A stretch of DNA of 64,000 nucleotides from an uncultured Candidatus Entotheonella sp. (GTDB lineage Bacteria; Tectomicrobia; Entotheonellia; Entotheonellales; Entotheonellaceae): the NCBI GenBank assembly GCA_958295825.1, contig OY282375.1, positions 2,341,489-2,405,488 on the forward strand. Direction: 5' to 3'. This document shows, piece by piece, positions 56,968 to 64,000 of this stretch. Under the pieces are notes generated by a model that saw only the letters and a list, made by a program, of their open reading frames with translations, ran no database searches and had not been told where the DNA came from. The translations under genes were made by a program, and so were the position numbers. Positions within the stretch are counted from its first letter, which is position 1. Each line of letters opens with the position of its first letter.

Positions 56968-59900
56968 TCAGGACGGCGGCTGCGCTCGCGCCAGCAGTTC
57001 CGCGAAGTCGTAGTTGACGCTGGTCACCCCGAAGTCCGGCTCACGCTGGAAGGGTTGGCGAACGTAATGGACGTGGTGCGAGCCATCCTCCAGGAACTCG
57101 ACGATCCCCAGGATGAAGTCTTCGGGTTTGTTCAACGAGTACAGGATCTCGTTGCGCGTCACCGTAATCGTCGCCGCGCCGCGGGCCCGCCCCTTGACCT
57201 CGATGAAGCGCAGCTTGCCCGTGTCCGGTACGCGGCTTTCGATGTCGTAGCCCAGTTTCTCGACCTCGCGATCGGTGGGTTCGTAGCCAAGACGCCGTTC
57301 GACTTCCATGACGACGGCGCGGGCTCGGGCTGCGGCCGCCTGCGTGTCGATGGCCGCCGCGGCGCCCGCCGATTGCCGCCCGGCCATGGCGTCGATGAGC
57401 CCTTTCGGGATCACCAGGACACCGCCCAGCACGACGGGGGGCAAGGGCGAAATCTGCGCTTCGAGCCGCAACGCCGCGAGCCGTTTCTGCAGCCGCGCCT
57501 GCAGGTTGTCGGCACGCCGGCGCGCCTCGCCTGAATTGAGGCGGGCGCCGGTTTTGCCGGCCTGTTCCTGCAGCTTGAGCTGCTCGGCGCGGTGATCCCA
57601 GTAGGCGATCTCCTTGGTGAGGCGGTCCTTCACCGCGGCCTCGGTCTTGGCGATCAGGGCCAGCTTGGCGTCACGCACCTCGGCCAGATGATCCGGAACC
57701 ACCTTGGCGATCGCATAGCCCTGCGCCTTCGCTTCCATATCGCGGTCGATCCAGGCGCACTCCAGGCGGTCGAGGATGCGGTCCAGGGCGGGATCGTCAG
57801 CAGCCAGCGGTCGATAGTCGAGATAAGGCGCATAGCGCAGGCACCGCGCCACGCCGTCGGCTTCGAGCTCCACGTACAGCATACGCCTGGAAATCACCCG
57901 GCGCTCCCCGGAGCGCGTCAGACCGGCATCCTGGATGGCGTGCTCGAGATAGAACAAGACGCGCGGCACGGTGCCGTCGTCACGGTCGTCCACCAACACG
58001 GCGCCTCGTTTCAGCAGGTCGCGCTGACGTTCCAGCGTCAGGTCGATGACGGCGTCGAGCAATGGATGGCCGGGGCAGACGAAAGCCGCCAGCGGTTGTC
58101 CCTGGGGCGCAACCAGCGATTTCTCGAACGCAATGCGCTCGTAACGGGGGAGCACGGGTGCGCCGATGCCGATGAGCCGGTCCCGGTTTCGCACCGTCGC
58201 GGGCACGTGGGTGATCTCGTAGCGCCGCGGCTCGCGCTGCCGGACCGTACCGCCCAGACCTTGAAACGCCTGCCAGAAGAATGACTCGACGTAATGAGGC
58301 TGCAGCCGATGGGCTTCGGCGCGTTCCATGTCTTCGCGGATGCGGTGCACGCGCCTGGCGTCCATGGCGTCTTGAGCCAGGGCGCCCTCTTCCAACAGAG
58401 CCTGGAGCCTGCCGCGGTCGAGCGTGTTGTCCATGGCGGTGTCGAGACGGGCGCGAACCTCCGGCTGCTCCCCGTAGCGTATGGCCTCCACCAGGAGATC
58501 CCGCAGCGGGCGCCCCTCGAATTCGAGTTTGCCGAGGACGTCGAACACCTGCCCGCCCAGGGCTTCGCGCGCCTGTTCCAGCTTGTCGAGCAGCCTGCGA
58601 TAGACGTCGCCCTCGCGGGTTCCCTCGGCAACAAGGTTCCACAGGTGACACACCTCGGTCTGACCGATGCGGTGAATCCGTCCGAAGCGCTGCTCCAGGC
58701 GGTTGGGGTTCCACGGCAGGTCGTAGTTCACCATCAGGTGCGCGCGCTGCAGGTTGATGCCCTCGCCGGCGGCGTCGGTGGCCAGCAGTACCTGCACCTG
58801 GGGATCGTGCCGGAAGGCTTCCTGGGCGTTGAACCGGGCCTCGCGGCCCATGCCGCCGTGAATTATCACGGTGGACTCGGGGCGTCCGAGCAAAGTCGTG
58901 ATGCGATCGTGCAGGTAGCTCAGCGTGTCCCGGTGTTCGGTGAACAGGACCAGCTTTTGCCGCGGCGACGCTGCCGGCCGGGGAATCGGACCGGCGCCAT
59001 AGGGGATGTCCGGCTCCGCAACCTGGCCGGTGAGCCCGGCGACCGTGAAAATTTCGCTGAGCAGGCTTGCCAGCTCCCGCCACTTGGTATCCGTGCCGCT
59101 GCGGCGCACGTCGAGCGCCAAGCGTTCCAAGCTCTTGAGGGTGTCGATCTCCGCCCTGAGCTCGGCGATGGACTGCGCCGCGGTCGCCTGATCGAGGATG
59201 GCTTCCTCGGCAACCAGCACCTCGTACTCGGGTGCCTCGTCGAGGTCCTCGACATCCTCCGGGTCGAATCCCGGCCCCGCTGCAAATTCAGCCGCATTGC
59301 GGCCACCCCGCTGCAAAACCTCGAGCTCCCGTAACTGGCCCTCCAGCCGTTCGCGGCGGCGGCGCAACGACTGATAGATGGCCTCAGGCGAAGACGCCAA
59401 GCGGCGCTGCAGGATCGTCAGCGCGAAACCGACCGTGCCGCCACGTCTATCGTTCTGCAGCGCCTCGGCACGATTGAACTCCTCGCGCACGTAGTCGGTG
59501 ACCGCCTTGTACAGACTGGCCTCGGGCGGCGAGAGCTGGTACGGCACCGTGTACGCGATGCGCTCCGGGAACAGCGGCGTACCGTCGAATTTGAGCAGCT
59601 TCTCTTTCACCATGCGGCGCAGCAGGTCGGAGACGTCGGCGGCGTGTACGCCGTCGCGGAACCGGCCCTCGAAGCGGTCGCCGTCGATGAGTGCCATGAA
59701 GAGCTGAAAGTCCGCTTCCTTGCCGTTGTGCGGGGTGGCCGTCATCAACAGAAAATGGCGCGTGAGGCTCGACAGCAGTTGCCCGAGGCGGTAGCGCTTG
59801 GTGTATTTGATCTCGCCGCCAAAGAACGTGGCCGACATCTTATGGGCTTCGTCGCACACGATCAGATCCCAGCCGGCCGCCGGCGCTTGCAGCTTGTGCT

Positions 59901-60543
59901 GGACGTCTTCGTTGCGAGAGAGTTTGTCGAGGCGCGCAATGACGAGATGGGTCTCCAGAAACCAGTTGCCGGTACGAGCGGCTTCGAGATTGTCGTTGGT
60001 CAGAATCTCGAACGGCAGGTTGAAGCGCCGGTACAGCTCGTCCTGCCACTGCTCCGCCAGACTGCCGGGACAGACCACCAGGCAGCGCTGCAGATCGCCG
60101 CGCGCGATCAATTCCTTGATGAGCAACCCCGCCATGATGGTCTTGCCGGCGCCCGGGTCGTCGGCCAGCAGGAAACGAAGCGGCTGCCTCGGCAGCATGG
60201 ATTCGTACACCGCGGTGATCTGGTGCGGCAACGGCTCGACCTCCGAGGTATGCACGGCGAGCACCGGGTCGAAGAGATGCGCAAGGCGAATACGCTGTGC
60301 CTCGGAGACCAGGCGGAACAGGGCGCCGTCGCCATCGAAGCTCCACGGCCGGCCAACTTCGGCCAACTCGAGCCGTGGTTCGTCGTCACGATACAGAAGC
60401 TCATTGGCGACTTTGCCAGTGGGCGTCTTATAGGTCAGCTCGAGCGCCTCGGAGCCGAACCATTGCACGCTGACAACGGTCACGAGGCCGTCGGGCAGAA
60501 TGCCGCGAACCGCAGCGTTGGTTTGGAGGTCTTCCAGTTTCAT
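56968..60543 (-). CDS. SNF2-family helicase with DUF3883-like C-terminal domain
   Basis: 1191 residues; first gene of the defence operon. The helicase has Walker A DPGAGKT (129-135), DEAH (231-234), [31 protein letters not shown] and motif V/VI segments [14 protein letters not shown] and [12 protein letters not shown], all of RapA/SNF2 type. The C-terminal region ([29 protein letters not shown] near 1120) is a DUF3883-like domain with a possible nuclease E-x-K. DISARM DrmD is a comparable SNF2 protein. No clear ribosome-binding site is seen before the ATG at 60543. The methylase starts 26 nt after its stop. Confidence 0.88.
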   Translation of the reverse strand: MKLEDLQTNAAVRGILPDGLVTVVSVQWFGSEALELTYKTPTGKVANELLYRDDEPRLELAEVGRPWSFDGDGALFRLVSEAQRIRLAHLFDPVLAVHTSEVEPLPHQITAVYESMLPRQPLRFLLADDPGAGKTIMAGLLIKELIARGDLQRCLVVCPGSLAEQWQDELYRRFNLPFEILTNDNLEAARTGNWFLETHLVIARLDKLSRNEDVQHKLQAPAAGWDLIVCDEAHKMSATFFGGEIKYTKRYRLGQLLSSLTRHFLLMTATPHNGKEADFQLFMALIDGDRFEGRFRDGVHAADVSDLLRRMVKEKLLKFDGTPLFPERIAYTVPYQLSPPEASLYKAVTDYVREEFNRAEALQNDRRGGTVGFALTILQRRLASSPEAIYQSLRRRRERLEGQLRELEVLQRGGRNAAEFAAGPGFDPEDVEDLDEAPEYEVLVAEEAILDQATAAQSIAELRAEIDTLKSLERLALDVRRSGTDTKWRELASLLSEIFTVAGLTGQVAEPDIPYGAGPIPRPAASPRQKLVLFTEHRDTLSYLHDRITTLLGRPESTVIIHGGMGREARFNAQEAFRHDPQVQVLLATDAAGEGINLQRAHLMVNYDLPWNPNRLEQRFGRIHRIGQTEVCHLWNLVAEGTREGDVYRRLLDKLEQAREALGGQVFDVLGKLEFEGRPLRDLLVEAIRYGEQPEVRARLDTAMDNTLDRGRLQALLEEGALAQDAMDARRVHRIREDMERAEAHRLQPHYVESFFWQAFQGLGGTVRQREPRRYEITHVPATVRNRDRLIGIGAPVLPRYERIAFEKSLVAPQGQPLAAFVCPGHPLLDAVIDLTLERQRDLLKRGAVLVDDRDDGTVPRVLFYLEHAIQDAGLTRSGERRVISRRMLYVELEADGVARCLRYAPYLDYRPLAADDPALDRILDRLECAWIDRDMEAKAQGYAIAKVVPDHLAEVRDAKLALIAKTEAAVKDRLTKEIAYWDHRAEQLKLQEQAGKTGARLNSGEARRRADNLQARLQKRLAALRLEAQISPLPPVVLGGVLVIPKGLIDAMAGRQSAGAAAAIDTQAAAARARAVVMEVERRLGYEPTDREVEKLGYDIESRVPDTGKLRFIEVKGRARGAATITVTRNEILYSLNKPEDFILGIVEFLEDGSHHVHYVRQPFQREPDFGVTSVNYDFAELLARAQPPS

Positions 60544-60712
60544 GTTGCGTTATTGTGCTTCAGTCATTTCCGGCGAGTCAGCTCGGCTTTGTACAAGATG
60601 AGGAGGGTTCCGGGATGTTGCCATCATATTGCAGGATGACAGTTGTCCACCCGAGCCATCGTAGAGGCGTCATCGCAAGGTTTGTATCCAGAATTACTCC
60701 CACATAAGCCGA

Positions 60713-61170
60713 TTGCGCGGCCTCAGCGTGCCACCTTGGCGATCCTGCAGGCCGTTGCCCTGCCAATGCCCAGTTGTTCCACAGCTTGCCCCGGTGTCAA
60801 CCCAGCTTCGACCAGGGCCTGCGCGGCTGACACGGCCTCCCGGTCGAGTGGCGGGCGACCGGGCCTCCTGCCGCGTTTTCTGGCCGCCGCAATACCGTCC
60901 GCGTGCGCTCGAAGATGAGCCGACGCTCGAAGTGGGCGATCGCTCCAAAGATATGGAACACCAGTTCGCCAACGGCCGAGGTCGTATCGATGCGTTCCTC
61001 GAGGCTGACCAGGTGGAGGTCGTGCGCCTTGAGGTTCTCGACCGTTTCGAGCAGTTCCTTGAGGGAGCGCCCGAGGCGGGTGATACAGAGGCTGTCACCG
61101 GGGCGGGCATGGTAGAGAACATCGCCACTGCGGGTCGTCTTGGCCGTCTCTTTAACGCTCGCTTTGGGGA
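60713..61170 (-). pseudogene. Serine recombinase, strongly decayed second copy
   Basis: Antisense of the plus-strand shadow frames, it retains GRSLKELLETVENLKAHD, SLEERIDTTSAVGELVFHIF and GAIAHFERRLIFER in changing frames and a C-terminal HTH piece (AGLTPGQAVEQLGIGRATA-like) near 60780. It lacks the N-terminal serine region. A 29-bp motif at 60671-60699 matches 27355-27383 in inverse orientation relative to the gene, as if it were part of the element's terminal repeat. Confidence 0.65.
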
Positions 61171-61280
61171 CACTCTTGAGATGCTTTTTCCTGCTTCCGT
61201 GCAGGGGGCTCAGGCTGTCCTTTTATTCGTCTCCATAATATCGGCGGTCTCGAAACGCAAAACAGCATCGGAATTACAAG

Positions 61281-62852
61281 TTACAGGCTTAATAGCACGC
61301 CCTGCCCTGTGCCGCGCGCAACCATGCCCGGCACGTCGAATCCCTTGCCATTCAGAATGTCTTCAACCGTCCGTAGCTGCATACGGGGGTATGGCCGCGC
61401 AAACGTGGACTGGGTATCTCCTGCCTCAGCCATGAAGCGATGGAAGTTACGTTCCTTCGTTACGCCCAATGGCTCCAGGATAATCAGGCCGACCCTCAGC
61501 GCCGCGTCGTTCTCCAACACGCCGCGTAAGACACGCAGCGTGGCAATACCGACATTCTTGCCGCCCTTCACCTCCATCGCCATGCTTTGCAGGTCGTCCA
61601 CGTTCGGCATAGCGAAGTACAAGCGTCCGTCGATGCCGCCGTCTGCCGTGCGCCGCGTTGTCACGAAGCCGTCCACGGTTTCGACAGCCCATTTCTGGAA
61701 GTGGTAGGGATCACGCTTCCACAGGTCGCGGGCGCCTTCCAGGGTGCGCGGCACGCCGTCAACTTCAAAGTCCTTGCCCGCCACCAATCGCAGGCAGTCT
61801 TGCAGGCGCACCTTCGCCACGCGCTTGACGGCGTGAATGGCGATGTCGATACCGACCCAGCGCCGCCCCAGTCTGTGGGCAGCCTCCAGCGTGGTGGCGC
61901 AACCGCAGAACGGGTCGAATACCACGTCGCCTTCATTGCTGCTCGCCTTGATGATGCGCTCAAGCAGCGCCAAGGGCTTTTGCGTCGCGTAGCCCATGCG
62001 TTCACGGGTGCGGCCAGACAAGTTGGCAATATCGTTCCACAAATTCGTTGCAGGTCGCCCGCCAGAGAGATAGGTCTTGCGATCAGGGCGCCCCGTGCCA
62101 GACCATACAAGTCGCCCCTCTCTGTCCAACGCCCGCAACTTGGCGGGCTTCATACGCCACCCCCATCTTGGGACATATCCCTTGTATTCATACACAAGGT
62201 TCGGCCTTTCTCCCATTGATGCCGTGCGTATGATTTCGTGAAGTCTGTATCTGCCCTCCTCGTCTTCATGTCTGTAAAAGTCGGACACCTATTTCTCATC
62301 ATGAGGCACATACACCGGATTCCACGTCCTAGCAGATGTCTTGGAAGAGGACAAGATGAGGTCTCTCACCTGCCCAAAGCCTTTGGAATCGTTATGAGAA
62401 CTTGTGCGTCGCCAGGTAATCTCGCTTCTGAAGTTCTCATGCCCGAAGATGGCGTCCATCATCACTTTGAGGTAGTGGCTGGCAGTCGGATCACAATGCA
62501 GGTAGATGGAGCCAGTCGGCTTCAAGATGGGCTTCATTGGCAGCAAGCGCTCTACCATGTAGGACAGATACGCCAGCAAGCGCGGCTGCGTGCCGCGCAA
62601 GGCATTCACCCAAAGACGCCAGAACTCAGCCACCTTGTCATCAATGCCGCGTTCGCGCATGAGCACCGGCATGACGCGGATGGCGCGTTCGCGCTCCTCG
62701 TCCAATGTCCACAGGTCGCAGAAGGCTTCAATCTGGTCAGGCGGCAGGCGGCCGGTGGCATCCCTGTAAATGGCGTTGTATTCCTGATTCGAGTTGAAGG
62801 GCGGGTCCAGGTAAATCAGGTCCACGCTGCCCAGGTTCACGTGATCTCGCAT
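61281..62852 (-). pseudogene. Site-specific DNA (adenine/cytosine-N4) methyltransferase, interrupted by an amber codon
   Basis: The N-terminal part shows LTIMRDHVNLGSVDLIYLDP with PPFNSNQEYNAIY (DPPF motif IV). The C-terminal part has GYATQKPLALLERIIKASSN and motif I VVFDPFCGCATTLEAAHRLG, the beta-class order. The two are in the same frame but separated by TAG at 62289-62291 in HDEK-stop-VSDFYRHED, where homologues are expected to have Tyr. The extreme N-terminus (LLYGDCLTIM-like) is also disturbed by a 1-nt shift and merges with the transposase end. A restriction-like segment (MAMEVKGGKNVGIATLRVLR) follows the methylase, suggesting an original RM or nuclease-like tail. Confidence 0.75.
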
Positions 62853-63664
62853 GATCGTGAGGCAGTGACGTACAGCAGGGTATACGGTACGCCGTAGTGG
62901 TGATGTGAGCCGTACCAGGCGCGCTTGAGCAAAGACCAGAAGCCCTCAATCGTGTTGGTGTGAACCGAGCCTTCGGCATAGGCCGTGCTGTGGTTGATAA
63001 CGGCGTGCTGCATGAAGTTCTTGACGCCGCCATAGCCCTTCCATTCGTCCGTCATCAGCAGCGAGCCGGCGGGTTCCACGTTGTCCTTGATGAACTTGAG
63101 CAGGGTCTTGCCGCGGACCTTGGCGGCAGTGCGGGCCGTTACGCGGCCGCCGCGTTCGACGGCGCCGACGATCAGGTGCTTGGCCGTGCCGCGTCCTTTC
63201 TTGGCGGGCTTGTCGTCTTCGCGCCGATTGCCTTTACGCGGCTTGCCGCCCAGATAGGTTTCGTCGGCTTCGATGATGCCTTGGAGCAGGTGACGCTCGC
63301 GGTTCACCATCGCAACCCGAATGCGGGTTTGCATATACCATACGGTTTGTTGCCTCACGTCCAGATCACGGGCAAGCTGGCAGCTCGACAGGCTTTTCTT
63401 GGCGTTCGCCATCAAGCCGATGGCCAGGAACCACTTTTGCAAAGGGACTTTGGTCTTTTGCATGATCGTGCCGGACAGGACGTTGAAGCTGGACTTGCAA
63501 GCGTGGCAATTCCAACGGCCCACCTTGTCCAGTTCGTTCTTGCGGGCCACCTTGTCGCTCCTGCAATGCGGGCAGGTCGGATTATCCCCCCAACGGACGG
63601 TTTCAAGGTGTTCAAGGCAGGATTCTTGCGTCGGATACTTGCTGAAAATACTGATCAGGTTCAT
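62837..63664 (-). CDS. IS1595-family (ISXO2-like) transposase
   Basis: 275 residues. Zinc ribbon C31-PH-C34 ... C53-HA-C56, helical region KWFLAIGLMANAKKSLSSCQ, and catalytic D134 (IIEADETYLGGK), D206 (LLMTDEWKGYG) and E240 (VHTNTIEGFWSLLKRAWYGS). After HHHYG the usual ending is replaced by VPYTLLYVTASRSCEIT, sequence that belongs to the methyltransferase start, so the two genes overlap or were fused by a small deletion. GAGGTGACGCC precedes the ATG. Confidence 0.88.
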   Translation of the reverse strand: MNLISIFSKYPTQESCLEHLETVRWGDNPTCPHCRSDKVARKNELDKVGRWNCHACKSSFNVLSGTIMQKTKVPLQKWFLAIGLMANAKKSLSSCQLARDLDVRQQTVWYMQTRIRVAMVNRERHLLQGIIEADETYLGGKPRKGNRREDDKPAKKGRGTAKHLIVGAVERGGRVTARTAAKVRGKTLLKFIKDNVEPAGSLLMTDEWKGYGGVKNFMQHAVINHSTAYAEGSVHTNTIEGFWSLLKRAWYGSHHHYGVPYTLLYVTASRSCEIT

Positions 63665-63755
63665 GGCGTCACCTCCTAAAGAGAAGGGACTACCCTATGT
63701 CTGAATTGTCAAGCCTGTAACTTGTAATTGCGGCAGAAAAATAAGGGAATTACAT

Positions 63756-63790
63756 ACTTGACACAACAATTGGTATTATATTGGTTGTGT
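63756..63790 (+). promoter_or_regulatory. TTGACA box inside a dyad upstream of the last gene
   Basis: TTGACA at 63758-63763 starts an imperfect palindrome ACACAACAAT ... ATTGGTTGTGT (63761-63790). A -10 box at standard spacing is poor (TTGGTT), so this could be an operator overlapping a weak promoter. Confidence 0.35.
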
Positions 63791-63807
63791 AAGAGGGAGA
63801 CACAGCC

Positions 63808-64000
63808 ATGAACACCAAGGAATATGATAGCCTTTGCCAATGGTGTGGCTGCTGTCGAAAGTTCTACGCCATCGAACGACGACATGTCTACAAGTGCGCC
63901 GACTGCAAGCGCGAATTCAGCGTCACCCAGAAAACTGCCTGGTTCATGCTCAGCCGCTTACGCGCCGCCATGGGCGTGCTGAACGATAAGGCCAGGCCGC
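63808..64000 (+). CDS. IS1595-like transposase with internal deletion, runs off the window
   Basis: MNTKEYDSLCQWCGCCRKFY begins a zinc-ribbon N-terminus (YKCADCKREFSVTQKT). It passes directly into AWFMLSRLRAAMGVLN, skipping the roughly 30 residues (TGTIFxxSKxPLxKWFxA...) that normally separate them. AGAGGGAGA precedes the ATG. Only the first 64 codons are in the window. It is probably a defective second IS1595 copy. Confidence 0.65.
   Translation, partial: MNTKEYDSLCQWCGCCRKFYAIERRHVYKCADCKREFSVTQKTAWFMLSRLRAAMGVLNDKARP

Larger units (their letters stand above)
61272..63729 (-). mobile_element. IS1595-type unit with a methyltransferase passenger, bounded by 19-bp inverted repeats
   Basis: AATTACAAGTTACAGGCTT at 61272-61290 is the exact reverse complement of 63711-63729. 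Between them lie an IS1595-family transposase and a DNA methyltransferase, both on the minus strand. IS1595-family elements with passenger genes, including methyltransferases, are known. No clear 8-bp target duplication was seen next to the repeats, so the true tips may differ by a few bases. Confidence 0.65.

Noticed and set aside
58294..59334. 346-codon plus-strand frame inside the helicase gene
   Set aside because: Shadow of the SNF2 helicase, which has all catalytic motifs on the other strand.

Overview
This is a GC-rich (roughly 60-65 percent) bacterial chromosome segment. Nothing in it is a ribosomal or other phylogenetic marker, so the host cannot be named. The gene content points to an uncultured Gram-negative proteobacterium-like or Desulfobacterota/Tectomicrobia-like organism: a Liv-type ABC transporter, a tandem pair of DUF507 genes, a secreted cytochrome plus DUF1501 module, a possible selenoprotein, an exported ankyrin protein, and a very heavy insertion-sequence load. 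Long genes of 1000-1200 codons are intact while many mobile or accessory genes carry single-base frameshifts. That argues for real gene decay in the accessory part rather than a uniformly poor assembly.

Region 1 (1-18.3 kb) is mostly ordinary metabolic and housekeeping DNA: an AAA ATPase, a branched-chain-type solute-binding protein with its LivF-like ATPase and a SAM methyltransferase, a GSA-type aminotransferase, an MDR oxidoreductase, a single-chain nuclease-methyltransferase restriction enzyme, a MaoC dehydratase, a DUF971 protein, a DsbA-like protein whose active-site Cys codon is TGA (candidate selenocysteine), two DUF507 proteins, an acyl-CoA ligase, D-aminoacyl-tRNA deacylase, a 2x[4Fe-4S] ferredoxin and a CoaC-like flavoprotein.

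Region 2 (18.3-34 kb) is a graveyard of mobile elements: fragments of IS1595, IS5 and IS1-like elements, one complete two-frame IS5-family element, a multi-copy IS5-family element ('IS-A', CTAG target duplications, five copies in the window), a second IS5-type element nested in one IS-A copy, decayed serine recombinases, a TnpB with an intact RuvC triad, and an Rpn-type nuclease. It also holds a 15-repeat exported ankyrin protein and a fused MntA-HepT toxin-antitoxin gene.

Region 3 (34-41 kb) is a conserved-looking secretion and redox block: two paralogous exported proteins with CxxCH haem motifs (one with a C-terminal sorting tail, one DUF1588/DUF1592-like with carbohydrate-binding-like domains), followed by a Tat-exported DUF1501 protein. 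Region 4 (41-48.5 kb) is again accessory: a second MntA/HepT copy, IS-A copies, decayed tyrosine recombinases, a ParB-like remnant, a RHH/ParE pair and a HigBA pair.

Region 5 (48.5-60.5 kb, all on the minus strand) is a predicted antiviral cassette: SNF2 helicase with a DUF3883-like C-terminus, DUF1156 DNA methyltransferase, AlbA_2/Schlafen-type ATP-binding protein, and a Swt1-HEPN/DUF499 ATPase. The DUF1156 methyltransferase carries an entire REP-associated tyrosine transposase (HUH nuclease), still flanked by inverted REP palindromes, inserted in frame in its middle. This is the most unusual thing in the window. Region 6 (60.6-64 kb) holds another decayed serine recombinase and an IS1595-type unit bounded by 19-bp inverted repeats that carries a DNA methyltransferase interrupted by an amber codon.
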